Part shown: in pieces, positions 8,037 through 19,114 of the stretch
Position numbering within the stretch: the stretch's first letter is position 1
Layout of the letters: the number at the start of each line of letters is the position of its first letter
Assembly (NCBI RefSeq): GCF_006716445.1
Contig: NZ_VFPA01000005.1
Span: forward strand, 248,001 to 312,000
Direction of reading: 5' to 3'
DNA: 64,000 nt
Source: Pseudonocardia kunmingensis
GTDB lineage: Bacteria > Actinomycetota > Actinomycetes > Mycobacteriales > Pseudonocardiaceae
The notes under the pieces: generated by a model
The model's input: only the letters and a program-made list of their open reading frames with translations
Told to the model about the DNA's origin: nothing
Database searches by the model: none
Program-made: the position numbers and the translations under genes

Positions 8037-9257
8037 ATGGGTGGCAACAGGATCGTCGTCTACAAGGAGCCCGGCGTGGTCGCGGTCGAGGACCACGACA
8101 TGCCGACGCTCGAGGTGCCGGCCGAGGTCGCCGAGGCCATGGGCATGACGCGCAAGGCCGACCACGCGGTCATCCTGCGGTGCGTGTCGACCAACATCTG
8201 CGGGTCCGACCAGCACATGGTGCGCGGGCGCACCACCGCCCCGCCGGGGCAGACGCTCGGCCACGAGATCACCGGCGAGGTGGTGGAGAAGGGCAGTGAC
8301 GTGCAGTTCGTCGACGTCGGCGACATCTGCTCGGTGCCGTTCAACATCGCGTGCGGGCGCTGCCGCAACTGCCGCGAGGGCCAGACGGGCGTCTGCCTCA
8401 ACGTCAACCCGGCGCGTGCCGGCTCCGCCTACGGCTACGTGGACATGGGCGGCTGGGAGGGCGGTCAGGCCGAGTACGTGATGGTGCCGTTCGCCGACTT
8501 CAACCTGTTGAGGTTCCCCGACCGCGAGCAGGCGCTGGAGAAGATCCTCGACCTGACGATGCTGTCGGACATCTTCCCCACCGGCTACCACGGCGCCTAC
8601 ACCGCGGGCGTCACCACCGGCTCCACCGTGTACGTCGCGGGCGCAGGCCCGGTCGGGCTGGCCGCGGCGCACTCGGCCCAGCTGCTCGGCGCGGCCGTCG
8701 TCATCGTCGGTGACCTCAACGCCGACCGGCTCACGCAGGCCCGCTCGTTCGGCTGCGAGACCGTGGACATCTCCCAGGACGCCACCCTCGAGGACCAGAT
8801 CGCGCAGGTCCTCGGGACCAACGAGGTGGACTGCGCCGTGGACGCCGTCGGGTTCGAGGCCACCGGGCACGGCGCGGGCGGCGGGGAGGCACCGGCCGCG
8901 GTGCTGAACTCGGTCATGGGGGTCACGCGCGCCGGGGGTCGGCTGGGCATCCCGGGCCTCTACGTCACCGGCGACCCCGGCGCGGCCGACCCGGACGCCA
9001 AGGAGGGCACGCTCAAGGTGCGCCTCGGGCTCGGCTGGGCGAAGAGCCACTCGTTCACCACCGGGCAGTGCCCGGTGCTGCGCTACAACCGCAACCTGAT
9101 GATGAGCATCCTGTACGACAAGGCGCGCATCGCGGAGGCGGTCAACGCCACCGTCATCCCCCTGGACGACGCGCCGCGCGGCTACCAGGAGTTCGACCGG
9201 GGCGCCGCGCGCAAGTACGTGCTCGACCCGCACGGGATGGTGCCGCGGGCCGCCTAG
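8037..9257 (+). CDS. fdhA: Glutathione-independent formaldehyde dehydrogenase
   Basis: 406 residues, close to the Pseudomonas putida FdhA length of about 398. A zinc-containing medium-chain dehydrogenase that oxidises free formaldehyde with tightly bound NAD. Catalytic zinc residues are visible as Cys55 in STNICGSDQH and the His76-Glu77 pair in LGHEITGE; the structural zinc lobe has Cys106, 109, 112 and 120 (ACGRCRNCREGQTGVC). A Rossmann motif GAGPVGLAAA follows. The long insertion after DAVGFEATGHG is typical of this subfamily and separates it from mycothiol-dependent enzymes. ATG 8037 follows GGAGTGAGGTG. It stands alone between a repeat-rich gap and the ctaB 3' end. Confidence 0.92.
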   Translation: MGGNRIVVYKEPGVVAVEDHDMPTLEVPAEVAEAMGMTRKADHAVILRCVSTNICGSDQHMVRGRTTAPPGQTLGHEITGEVVEKGSDVQFVDVGDICSVPFNIACGRCRNCREGQTGVCLNVNPARAGSAYGYVDMGGWEGGQAEYVMVPFADFNLLRFPDREQALEKILDLTMLSDIFPTGYHGAYTAGVTTGSTVYVAGAGPVGLAAAHSAQLLGAAVVIVGDLNADRLTQARSFGCETVDISQDATLEDQIAQVLGTNEVDCAVDAVGFEATGHGAGGGEAPAAVLNSVMGVTRAGGRLGIPGLYVTGDPGAADPDAKEGTLKVRLGLGWAKSHSFTTGQCPVLRYNRNLMMSILYDKARIAEAVNATVIPLDDAPRGYQEFDRGAARKYVLDPHGMVPRAA

Positions 9258-9271
9258 CCGGCTTCGCCGGT

Positions 9272-9313
9272 CGTGAGTGGATACGAGTGCCGGAGCACTC
9301 GTGTCCACTCACG
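9272..9313. terminator. Hairpin repeat family 1, copy B
   Basis: Arms 9272-9290 and 9295-9313 (19 bases, one U-G pair), loop CGGA. It sits between the convergent fdhA and ctaB 3' ends, and its right arm runs 5 bases into the end of ctaB. Compared with copy A the wobble is at a different pair, so the stem is kept while the sequence drifts. Confidence 0.7.
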
Positions 9314-10256
9314 GCCAGAGGACCGGCAGGCCGATCGCCGCGTCCACCGCGATCGCGGCGAACAGCACGCACAGGTAGGCGTTCGACAGGTGGAACAGCT
9401 TCATCGTGCCGACCTCGCGGCCCGCGCTGACGCCGTGGTGCAGGCGGTGGGCCTGGTACACGAACCAGGTGCCGCCGAGCACGGCGACCGTGGCGTAGAT
9501 CCACGAGGTCGCGGCGACGAGCAGCAGGGTGGCGGCGACCATCACCCACGAGTAGAGGACGATCCGGATCGTCACCTGCGCGGGCGTCGCCACCACCGGC
9601 AGCATCGGCACCCCGGCGTTGGCGTAGTCCTCGCGGTAGCGCATCGCCAGCGCCCAGAAGTGCGGCGGCGTCCAGAAGAAGATCACGGCGAACATCACGA
9701 GCGCGGGCCACTCCACCGTGCCGGTGACGGCGGCCCACCCGATCACGACCGGCATGCAGCCGGCGGCGCCGCCCCAGACGATGTTCTGCGAGGTGCGGCG
9801 CTTGAGCAGCAGCGTGTAGACGAGCACGTAGAACGCGATGGCGGCCACCGACAGGCCGGCGGCCAGCCAGTTGGTGGTCAGGCCCAGCCACACCGAGCTC
9901 AGCGCGCCGAGCACCAGCCCGAAGACCAGCGCGTGGCGCGTGGGCACCTGTCCCTTGGCCAGCGGCCGGCGCGCGGTCCGCTTCATGACGGCGTCGATGT
10001 CGGCGTCGACCACGCAGTTGAGGGCGTGGGCGCTCGCGGCCGCCATCGCCCCGCCGACCAGGGTGGCGACGATCAGCCACACCGACGGCACGCCGCGCTC
10101 GGCCAGGAACATCGCCGGCACCGTGACCACGAGCAGCTGCTCGATGATGCGGGTCTTCGTCAGGCCGAGGTAGGCGCGCACCGTGCGGCCGACCCGCTCC
10201 CGCCAACCCGCCCGGACGCCTTGCGCAGGCGGCTGCTGGGACAGGGGCAGACTCAC
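9309..10256 (-). CDS. ctaB: Protoheme IX farnesyltransferase (heme O synthase)
   Basis: 315 residues, polytopic UbiA-family prenyltransferase that adds a farnesyl group to heme B to make heme O, the substrate of CtaA. The Mg/diphosphate motif NxxxDxxxD is seen as NCVVDADID (Asn80, Asp84, Asp88), and the second conserved loop as YREDYANAGVPMLP. I chose GTG 10256 because GAGG lies 8 bases before it; GTG 10262 is too close to that site. It is divergent from tkt, as in mycobacteria. Confidence 0.95.
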   Translation of the reverse strand: MSLPLSQQPPAQGVRAGWRERVGRTVRAYLGLTKTRIIEQLLVVTVPAMFLAERGVPSVWLIVATLVGGAMAAASAHALNCVVDADIDAVMKRTARRPLAKGQVPTRHALVFGLVLGALSSVWLGLTTNWLAAGLSVAAIAFYVLVYTLLLKRRTSQNIVWGGAAGCMPVVIGWAAVTGTVEWPALVMFAVIFFWTPPHFWALAMRYREDYANAGVPMLPVVATPAQVTIRIVLYSWVMVAATLLLVAATSWIYATVAVLGGTWFVYQAHRLHHGVSAGREVGTMKLFHLSNAYLCVLFAAIAVDAAIGLPVLWP

Positions 10257-10327
10257 CGGCACAACCTCGATCCGCGTGGTGGGGAAGCTCGGGCCCGCAT
10301 GCTGGCGCCGACTTCTACGGCTTGTCG

Positions 10328-10333
10328 ATGATA
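10328..10333 (-). promoter_or_regulatory. Candidate -10 element (TATCAT) for ctaB
   Basis: TATCAT on the minus strand fits the TANNNT consensus, 72 bases before the GTG start. No clear -35. Confidence 0.35.
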
Positions 10334-10464
10334 GCCGGGGGCATGGGCGTACCCACGGCCGGGTAGACCCCGTGCGCGAGCGGCGGAGCGTGATCACTCG
10401 GGTGGTCGTCCGGGCCGTCACCCCGGCGGTCACACATGCGATCACCGAGCCCGCCGGACGTGAC

Positions 10465-10470
10465 TAGGCT
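10465..10470 (+). promoter_or_regulatory. Candidate -10 element (TAGGCT) for the tkt operon
   Basis: TAGGCT fits TANNNT and lies about 98 bases before the tkt start codon, in the only stretch with such a hexamer near the gene. The -35 is weak. Confidence 0.35.
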
Positions 10471-10567
10471 GGACCGCGAGCGGAGCCCGCGGAAGCGTCG
10501 ATCCGCGCAGGGCAGGGCGCGTCGAGGCGCACCGCCCGCGCCCCCACCCGAACCCGAGGGAAGTGCT

Positions 10568-12655
<2,088 letters not shown>

Positions 12656-12666
12656 GAGGAACAACC

Positions 12667-13788
12667 ATGAGCAACGAGCGACTCCGGCAGCTCGCCGAGG
12701 CGGGCGTGTCCATCTGGCTGGACGACCTGTCCCGCGAGCGCCTGAACAGCGGCAACCTGCAGGAGCTGATCACCGACAAGCACGTCGTCGGGGTCACCAC
12801 CAACCCCACGATCTTCGCGGGCGCCCTCGCGAAGGGCGAGGCCTACGACGCGCAGGTCCGCGAGCTGGCCGCGCGCGGGGCGTCGGTCGAGGACGCGGTC
12901 CGCGAGATCACTGTCGCCGACGTCCAGCAGGCCTGCGACGTGTTCAGCGGCACCTGGGAGACCAGCGGCGGCGTCGACGGGCGCGTCTCGCTCGAGGTCG
13001 ACCCCGGCCTCGCCCGCGACACCGAGGGCACCGTCGCGCAGGCGCTGGACCTGTGGAAGGCCGTCGACCGCCCCAACCTGCTGGTCAAGATCCCGGCCAC
13101 CGAGGCGGGGCTGCCGGCCATCACGCGGGCGCTGGCCGAGGGCGTGAGCGTGAACGTCACGCTGATCTTCTCGGTGGAGCGCTACCGCGCGGTGATGGGC
13201 GCCTACCTGGACGGGCTGGAGCAGGCCGCCGCCAACGGCCACCCGCTCGCCGGCATCGCCTCGGTGGCGAGCTTCTTCGTCTCCCGGGTCGACACCGAGA
13301 TCGACAAGCGGCTGGAGGCGATCGGCGCTGAGACCGACTCTGCCGAGGCGCTCGGCCTGCGCGGCAAGGCGGGCGTCGCCAACTCGCGCCTGGCCTACGC
13401 CGCGTACGAGGAGGTCTTCTCCTCCGACCGGTGGAAGGCGCTGGAGGCCAAGGGCGCCCGCAGGCAGCGGCCGCTGTGGGCCTCCACGGGCGTCAAGAAC
13501 CCGGACTACTCCGACACGCTCTACGTCACCGAGCTGGTCGTCGCCGACACCGTGAACACGATGCCGGAGAAGACCCTGCTGGCCTTCGGCGACCACGGCG
13601 AGGTGCACGGCGACCGCGTCACGGGCACGGCGGGCGAGGCGCAGGAGGTGTTCGACGCGCTCGAGCGCGTCGGGGTGGACCTCACCGACGTGTTCCTCGT
13701 CCTGGAGGACGAGGGCGTCGACAAGTTCGAGAAGTCCTGGACCGAGCTCGGTGAGACCGTGACGGGACAGCTCGAGGGAGCGCGCTGA
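12667..13788 (+). CDS. tal: Transaldolase
   Basis: 373 residues, the longer TalB-like actinobacterial/cyanobacterial form, here not fused to Pgi. It transfers dihydroxyacetone units from sedoheptulose-7-phosphate to glyceraldehyde-3-phosphate. The Schiff-base lysine is Lys141 in LLVKIPATEAGL, and the N-terminal signature VTTNPTIFAGA is intact. ATG 12667 follows GAGAGGAACAACC. It lies 11 bases after tkt and 26 before the pgi-like gene, so it is probably cotranscribed with both. Confidence 0.96.
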   Translation: MSNERLRQLAEAGVSIWLDDLSRERLNSGNLQELITDKHVVGVTTNPTIFAGALAKGEAYDAQVRELAARGASVEDAVREITVADVQQACDVFSGTWETSGGVDGRVSLEVDPGLARDTEGTVAQALDLWKAVDRPNLLVKIPATEAGLPAITRALAEGVSVNVTLIFSVERYRAVMGAYLDGLEQAAANGHPLAGIASVASFFVSRVDTEIDKRLEAIGAETDSAEALGLRGKAGVANSRLAYAAYEEVFSSDRWKALEAKGARRQRPLWASTGVKNPDYSDTLYVTELVVADTVNTMPEKTLLAFGDHGEVHGDRVTGTAGEAQEVFDALERVGVDLTDVFLVLEDEGVDKFEKSWTELGETVTGQLEGAR

Positions 13789-13814
13789 CGCGCGAGCCGA
13801 ACGGGAGCGCCGCC

Positions 13815-15293
13815 GTGACTGCCGACCAGCTGGTCGAGGACGCCGTCGCCGCCCGGACGGCCGCCGGCGACCCCGGGCTCTGGCCCCGGGTCGCCCGGCC
13901 CGGCTGGTCCGGCGCGGTGCGCGCCGCCCGGCCGCTCGTCGGTGAGGTCGCGGCCCTGCACGAGCAGCGGCGGGTGGCGGGGCAGATCCGCGTCGTGCTC
14001 GCCGCGGCCGGCGGCGTGGGCGTCGCTGCCGAGGCGTTGGTCCACGAGGACCCGCGGCTGGTCGTCCTGGACACGACCGACCCGGTCCAGGTCCTCGACG
14101 CGCTGGCGGGCGAGCTCGCGGCCACCGTCCTCGTCGTGTCCGTGCCGCCCGGCGAGGACCCGGAGCCGGTGGCGCTGCTGCGCGACACCGTGCACACCGC
14201 GTTCCGCGCCGAGGGGCTCGACCCGGCCGCGCACACCGTCGTCGTCACCCCGCCCGGCGGGCCGCTGCAGCCGGACGACGGATCGGTGGTGGTCCTCGGC
14301 CCCGACGACGTCGACGGGCCCTGGGCCGCGCTCACCGCCTACGCGCTGGTCCCGGCCGGTCTGGCCGGGGCCGACGTCGGAGCGGCGCTGGCCGACGCGA
14401 GCGGGGTACGGGACGCCCTCGCCACCGACACGCCCGCCAACCCCGCGCTGGAGCTCGGCGCGCTGCTCGCCGGCGCCACCGCCGTCGCGCTCGCGCCGGG
14501 CCCGGACGCCGCCGCCCTCGCCGAGTGGGCGGCGCAGCTCGTCGCGGGCGGGCTCGGCAAGGACGGGCACGGGCCGCTCCCCGTGCTGGTCGAGGGGCCG
14601 GGCGCGCCCGAGTGGGACGACCTGCCTGCCGTCGGTGTGGGCGAGGTGGCGGGGGCGGCCCTCGCGACCCGCGGCTCCCCCGCCGCGCAGATGCTCACCT
14701 GGCAGCACGCCGTCGCCGTGGCGGCGCACCTGCTCGGCGTCGATCCCACCGACCGGCCCGACGCCACGGCCCCGATGCCCGGAGCGGACGGCGGCGCCCC
14801 GGTGTTCACCGACGGCGCCGTCGAGGTCTACGCAGGCGACTGGCTGCCGGCAGGCACCGACACCGTCACCGGCGCGCTGCGCGCGTTCACCGCCGAGCTC
14901 GACGGGCAGGCCGACGGAGCTACCGGGCACCTGGCCGTGCACGCCTACCTCGACCGCATCGAGGATGCCTCGGCCGCCGTGCTGCGCCCCGAGCTCACCC
15001 GCCGCACCGGCCGTCCCACCACGTTCGACTGGGCGCCCCGCTGCCTGCCGGGCGCGGGCCAGCACGCGAAGGGCGGCCCGCCCGGCGGGCGGGTCTGCCA
15101 GCTCACCGGTGCCCTCGACGGCGCACCGGACGAGGTCCCGGCGGGGGTCGACGCGCTCGCCACCGCCCAGCTCGCGCAGGCCGGTGCGGACGCCGCCGCG
15201 CTCGCCGCGCGGGGCCGCCCGGTGCTGCGCCTGCACTTCACCGACCGGGTGGCGGGCCTGGTCACGGTGGCGCGCGCCGTGCAGCGGCTGTGA
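13815..15293 (+). CDS. Degenerate glucose-6-phosphate isomerase homologue (probably not a normal isomerase)
   Basis: 492 residues. Collinear with actinobacterial Pgi: LDTTDPVQV matches the usual LDSTDP, LTAYALVPAGLAGADV the LTAFGLVPAALAGVDV block, NPALELGALLAG the NPALRLGA block, LLGVDPTDRPD the LGINPFDQP block and GAGQHAKGGPPGG the STGQxxKGGPN block. But the first SIS signature GGSSL has become AAGGVGVAAE (64-73), and the phosphate loop SKSGGTLET has become SVPPGEDPEP (109-118). The residues that bind the sugar phosphate are therefore gone. It stays in frame, full length and in operon position between tal and zwf, where other actinobacteria have pgi. Possible roles are a scaffold, a regulator or a new activity. 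Homology is strong; function is open. Confidence 0.8.
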   Translation: MTADQLVEDAVAARTAAGDPGLWPRVARPGWSGAVRAARPLVGEVAALHEQRRVAGQIRVVLAAAGGVGVAAEALVHEDPRLVVLDTTDPVQVLDALAGELAATVLVVSVPPGEDPEPVALLRDTVHTAFRAEGLDPAAHTVVVTPPGGPLQPDDGSVVVLGPDDVDGPWAALTAYALVPAGLAGADVGAALADASGVRDALATDTPANPALELGALLAGATAVALAPGPDAAALAEWAAQLVAGGLGKDGHGPLPVLVEGPGAPEWDDLPAVGVGEVAGAALATRGSPAAQMLTWQHAVAVAAHLLGVDPTDRPDATAPMPGADGGAPVFTDGAVEVYAGDWLPAGTDTVTGALRAFTAELDGQADGATGHLAVHAYLDRIEDASAAVLRPELTRRTGRPTTFDWAPRCLPGAGQHAKGGPPGGRVCQLTGALDGAPDEVPAGVDALATAQLAQAGADAAALAARGRPVLRLHFTDRVAGLVTVARAVQRL

Positions 15294-15335
15294 AGGACCT
15301 GCGATGATCCCCCGATCCGAGCGATGAGGAGAAAG

Positions 15336-16886
15336 ATGAGCGCCGCCACGTCCGCCGCAACGGGGTGGACCAACCCGCTGCGCGACCCGCGGGACAAGCG
15401 CCTCCCGCGCATCGCGGGACCGTGCAGCCTGGTCATCTTCGGGGTCACCGGCGACCTCTCGCGCAAGAAGTTGATGCCCGCCATCTACGACCTCGCCAAC
15501 CGGGGCCTGCTGCCCCCGGGCTTCGCCCTCACCGGATTCGCCCGCCGCGACTGGGCCAGCCAGGACTTCGGCCAGGTCGTCTACGAGGCCGTGAAGCAGC
15601 ACGCGCGCACGCCGTTCCGCCAGACCGTGTGGGACCGCCTGGCCGAGGGCTTCCGCTTCGTGCCCGGCAGCTTCGACGACGACGACGCCTTCGACCGCCT
15701 CGAGGCCACGGTCGAGGCGCTCGACCGCGAGCGGGGCACCGGTGGCAACCACGCGTTCTACCTGTCGATCCCGCCCGGCGCGTTCCCGGTGGTGCTCAAG
15801 CAGCTCTCCCGTTCCGGCCTCGCCACCGCCGACGGTGAGCGGTGGCGGCGCGTCGTCATCGAGAAGCCGTTCGGTCACGACCTGCGCTCGGCGCGCGAGC
15901 TCAACGACATCGTCGGCGACGTCTTCCCCGAGGACTCGGTGTTCCGCATCGACCACTACCTCGGCAAGGAGACGGTGCAGAACGTCCTCGCGCTGCGCTT
16001 CGCGAACCAGCTGTTCGAGCCGATCTGGAACAGCCACTACGTCGACAGCGTGCAGATCACGATGGCCGAGGACATCGGGCTCGGCGGCCGCGCCGGCTAC
16101 TACGACGGCATCGGCGCGGCCCGCGACGTCATCCAGAACCACCTGCTGCAGCTGCTCGCGTTCACCGCGATGGAGGAGCCGGTCTCGTTCTCCTCCGACG
16201 AGCTGCGGGCCGAGAAGATCAAGGTCCTCAACGCCACCAAGCTCGTCGGCCCCCTCGACGAGACCACCGCCCACGGGCAGTACACCGGCGGCTGGCAGGG
16301 CGGCGAGCTCGTCCGCGGGCTCACCGAGGAGGAGGGGTTCGACCCCAACTCGCGCACCGAGACCTACGCGGCGATCACCTGCGAGGTCGACACCCGTCGC
16401 TGGGCGGGCGTGCCGTTCTACCTGCGCACCGGCAAGCGGCTGGGCCGCCGCGTCACCGAGATCGCGGTGATCTTCAAGCGGGCCCCGCACCTGCCCTTCG
16501 ACGCCACGATGACCGAGGAGCTCGGGCAGAACGCGCTGGTCATCCGCGTGCAGCCGGACGAGGGCGTCACCATGCGGTTCGGGTCGAAGGTGCCGGGCAG
16601 CCAGATGGAGGTCCGTGACGTCACGATGGACTTCGGCTACGGCACCGCGTTCACCGAGGCCTCCCCCGAGGCCTACGAGCGGCTGATCCTCGACGTGCTG
16701 CTCGGCGAGCCGTCGCTGTTCCCGGTGAACGAGGAGGTCGAGCGCTCCTGGAAGATCCTCGACCCCGTCATCGAGCACTGGGCCGAGCAGGAGCAGGGCC
16801 CGGACCCGTACCCGGCGGGCAGCTGGGGGCCGGGGTCGGCCGACACGATGCTCGCCCGCACCGGCCGCACCTGGCGCCGGCCGTGA
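15336..16886 (+). CDS. zwf: Glucose-6-phosphate 1-dehydrogenase
   Basis: 516 residues, full length. It oxidises glucose-6-phosphate to 6-phosphogluconolactone and makes NADPH. The coenzyme motif GVTGDLSRKKLMP is at 36-48 and the active-site block RIDHYLGKE has Asp206-His207. I use ATG 15336 because GAGGAG (15326-15331) sits at the right distance; the upstream ATG at 15324 lies before that site. The next gene, opcA, encodes its assembly/activity factor. Confidence 0.97.
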   Translation: MSAATSAATGWTNPLRDPRDKRLPRIAGPCSLVIFGVTGDLSRKKLMPAIYDLANRGLLPPGFALTGFARRDWASQDFGQVVYEAVKQHARTPFRQTVWDRLAEGFRFVPGSFDDDDAFDRLEATVEALDRERGTGGNHAFYLSIPPGAFPVVLKQLSRSGLATADGERWRRVVIEKPFGHDLRSARELNDIVGDVFPEDSVFRIDHYLGKETVQNVLALRFANQLFEPIWNSHYVDSVQITMAEDIGLGGRAGYYDGIGAARDVIQNHLLQLLAFTAMEEPVSFSSDELRAEKIKVLNATKLVGPLDETTAHGQYTGGWQGGELVRGLTEEEGFDPNSRTETYAAITCEVDTRRWAGVPFYLRTGKRLGRRVTEIAVIFKRAPHLPFDATMTEELGQNALVIRVQPDEGVTMRFGSKVPGSQMEVRDVTMDFGYGTAFTEASPEAYERLILDVLLGEPSLFPVNEEVERSWKILDPVIEHWAEQEQGPDPYPAGSWGPGSADTMLARTGRTWRRP

Positions 16887-16923
16887 CCGCCACCGTCCCC
16901 GAAGCCGAGCCTGCGAGGCGAGC

Positions 16924-17886
16924 ATGATCGTCGACCTTCCGTCGAGCACCACGTCCGCGGTCAACAAGAAGATCGTCGAGCTGCGCGAGCGCGGCGGCGT
17001 ACTGGCGCTGGGTCGCGTGCTCACGCTGGTGATCGTCACCGACGACGGCGCGAACATCGAGGACGCGATCGAGGCCGCCAACGCCGCCAGCCGCGAGCAC
17101 CCGTGCCGGGTGATCGTCCTCGCCCGGGGGCAGCGCCGGGCGGCGCCGCGGCTGGACGCCCAGATCCGGGTGGGCGGCGACGCGGGCGCGAGCGAGGTCA
17201 TCGTCCTGCGCGGGTACGGCCCGCTCGCCGCCGACGAGGCGGGCGCCGGCATGGTGATGCCGCTGCTGCTCCCCGACGCGCCGGTCGTCGCCTGGTGGCC
17301 CGGGGAGGCTCCCGCGGTGCCGTCCGACGACGCGGTCGGGCGCCTCGCCCAGCGCCGGATCACCGACGCGCTCTCCGCGCGGAACCCGCTGCGGGCCTTC
17401 GAGCAGCGCCGGGCCAACCACGTGGCGGGCGACACCGACCTCACCTGGACGCGGCTCACGTCGTGGCGCGCACTGCTCGCCACGGCGCTCGACGCCCCGC
17501 CGCACGAGCCGGTCACGGGCGCGGTGGTCGCGGGCGAGTCCGTCTCGCCGTCCACCGACCTGCTGGCCGGCTGGCTCGCCGTGCGGCTGGACGCGAAGGT
17601 GAAGCGCTCGCCCGCGGAGACCGGCCCCGGCCTGGTGTCGGTGCGCCTCGACCGGCGCTCCGGGCCGGTGGAGCTGGTGCGCCCGGACGGCAAGGTGGGC
17701 ACGCTGCGCCAGCCCGGGCAGCCGGACCGCCTCGTCGCGCTGGCGCGCCGCGAGGTGCGCGACTGCCTCGCCGAAGAGCTGCGCCGCCTCGACCCGGACG
17801 AGATCTACGGGGCGGCCATCACCGGTGTGTCGCGGATCGCGCGCGGCCGCACACCGGTGAAGGTCCCCGCGCTGGCGGGCTACTGA
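16924..17886 (+). CDS. opcA: Glucose-6-phosphate dehydrogenase assembly protein OpcA
   Basis: 320 residues, normal for actinobacterial OpcA, which binds Zwf and supports its activity. Family signs include the N-terminal RVLTLVIVTDDG, the conserved REHPCRVIVL block and LPDAPVVAWWPGEAP in the middle. ATG 16924 is preceded by GCGAGGCGAG. Its stop overlaps the pgl start (TGATG), which indicates translational coupling. Confidence 0.95.
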   Translation: MIVDLPSSTTSAVNKKIVELRERGGVLALGRVLTLVIVTDDGANIEDAIEAANAASREHPCRVIVLARGQRRAAPRLDAQIRVGGDAGASEVIVLRGYGPLAADEAGAGMVMPLLLPDAPVVAWWPGEAPAVPSDDAVGRLAQRRITDALSARNPLRAFEQRRANHVAGDTDLTWTRLTSWRALLATALDAPPHEPVTGAVVAGESVSPSTDLLAGWLAVRLDAKVKRSPAETGPGLVSVRLDRRSGPVELVRPDGKVGTLRQPGQPDRLVALARREVRDCLAEELRRLDPDEIYGAAITGVSRIARGRTPVKVPALAGY

Positions 17887-18665
17887 TGGCCGTCCCCGAC
17901 GTCGCCGTCCACGCCGACCCGGACGTGCTCGCCGCCGCCGTGGCCGCGCGCCTGATCACCAAGCTCGTCGACCTGCAGTCCGCGGGCACCACGCCGAAGA
18001 TCGTGCTCACCGGCGGCGGCACGGGCACCGCGGTGCTGGAGCAGATCCGCGCCACCGTCGCCCGCGACGCCGTCGACTGGGGACGGGTGGAGTTCTACTG
18101 GGGCGACGAGCGGTTCCTCGCCCCGGGCGACCCCGAGCGCAACGAGACCCAGGCCCGGCAGGCGCTGCTCGACCACGTGGCGGTCGACCCGGCCAAGGTC
18201 TTCCCGATGGGAGCGGACGAGGGCGACGGCCCCGCGGGCGCCGAGGCCGCCGCGCAGGCCTACGCGGACCTGCTCGCCCGCGCCGCCCGGCCCGAGGACC
18301 ACGGCCCGGTGCCGACCTTCGACGTGCTGATGCTCGGCATGGGCGGGGAGGGCCACACCGCGTCGGTGTTCCCGCACTCCCCCGCCGTCTACGAGACCGA
18401 GCGCTCCGTGGTGGCGGTGCACGGCTGCCCGAAGCCGCCGCCGACGCGCGTGTCGCTCACGCTGCCGGCGATCCGCCGCGCCGCCGAGGTCTGGATCATG
18501 ACGACCGGCGAGGCGAAGGCCGCGGCCGTGGCGATGGGGCTGGGCGGGGCCGGCGAGGTCGCGATCCCGGTGGCGGGCGCCGCGGGCAGGCGGCGCACCC
18601 GCTGGCTGCTCGACCGCGCCGCGGCGTCGAAGCTGCCGCGCGACCTGGTGCCACCGATCGGCTGA
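17886..18665 (+). CDS. pgl: 6-phosphogluconolactonase
   Basis: 259 residues, DevB/SOL family. It hydrolyses the lactone made by Zwf. The substrate loop LTGGGTGTAVL, the block VEFYWGDERFLAPGDPERN and the catalytic region MLGMGGEGHTASVFPHSP are all intact. ATG 17886 overlaps the opcA stop; its own stop overlaps the next ATG in the same way. Confidence 0.95.
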   Translation: MAVPDVAVHADPDVLAAAVAARLITKLVDLQSAGTTPKIVLTGGGTGTAVLEQIRATVARDAVDWGRVEFYWGDERFLAPGDPERNETQARQALLDHVAVDPAKVFPMGADEGDGPAGAEAAAQAYADLLARAARPEDHGPVPTFDVLMLGMGGEGHTASVFPHSPAVYETERSVVAVHGCPKPPPTRVSLTLPAIRRAAEVWIMTTGEAKAAAVAMGLGGAGEVAIPVAGAAGRRRTRWLLDRAAASKLPRDLVPPIG

Positions 18666-19087
18666 TGGCCGCCACCGTGCTGCACGTGGTCGTCGACGCC
18701 GCGAACGTCGTCGGCTCCCGACCTGATGGCTGGTGGCGCGACCGGGGCGGTGCGGCCCGCAGCCTGGCGGGGCGCCTGGCGGCCGTGCTGGCCGAGGATC
18801 CGGGCCGCCTCGCCGACGCGCTCGGGCGGCCCGGCACCGACCTGCGGGTGCACCTCGTCCTGGAGGGCGCGGCGCGCGTCGCGGACCTGCCGACGCACCC
18901 GCACCTGGACGTCGTCCTCGCCGAGGCCGACGGGGACGCCGCCATCGCCGATCTCGCCACCGACCTGGCGGCCGCACCCTACGCCGACGTCGTGGTCGTC
19001 ACGGCCGACCGGGCCCTGCGGACCCGGGTGGTGGACGCAGGCGCCACGACAGCGGGCCCGCACACCCTCCAGAACGCCCTCCCCTGA
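18665..19087 (+). CDS. Small NYN/PIN-like protein of unknown substrate
   Basis: 140 residues. The start VLHVVVDAANVVGSRPDGWW carries an acidic residue and Asn after a beta strand, as in NYN/PIN-type RNases; further acids follow in ADGDAAIADLA and in VVVVTADRALRTRVV, in the order expected for that fold. Homologues are often called NTP pyrophosphohydrolases in databases, but the motifs favour a nuclease-like fold. It overlaps pgl by TGATG, so it is the last gene of the pentose-phosphate operon. Substrate and activity are unproven. Confidence 0.75.
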   Translation: MAATVLHVVVDAANVVGSRPDGWWRDRGGAARSLAGRLAAVLAEDPGRLADALGRPGTDLRVHLVLEGAARVADLPTHPHLDVVLAEADGDAAIADLATDLAAAPYADVVVVTADRALRTRVVDAGATTAGPHTLQNALP

Positions 19088-19114
19088 CCCCGGGGGCCGT
19101 GCCGGTGGGAGGTG

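Larger units (their letters stand above)
10257..10567. other. Divergent ctaB/tkt intergenic region
   Basis: 311 bases with no supported gene. It should hold back-to-back promoters: TATCAT on the minus strand (10328-10333) for ctaB and TAGGCT on the plus strand (10465-10470) for tkt, each a plausible actinobacterial -10. The tkt leader would be about 90 bases. No riboswitch-like fold was recognised. Confidence 0.5.

Noticed and set aside
13521..17702. Very long open frame (1393 codons) on the minus strand opposite the pgi-like, zwf and opcA genes
   Set aside because: It is antisense to genes with clear catalytic motifs and has the Arg/Gly/His-rich composition of a codon-bias shadow in GC-rich DNA.
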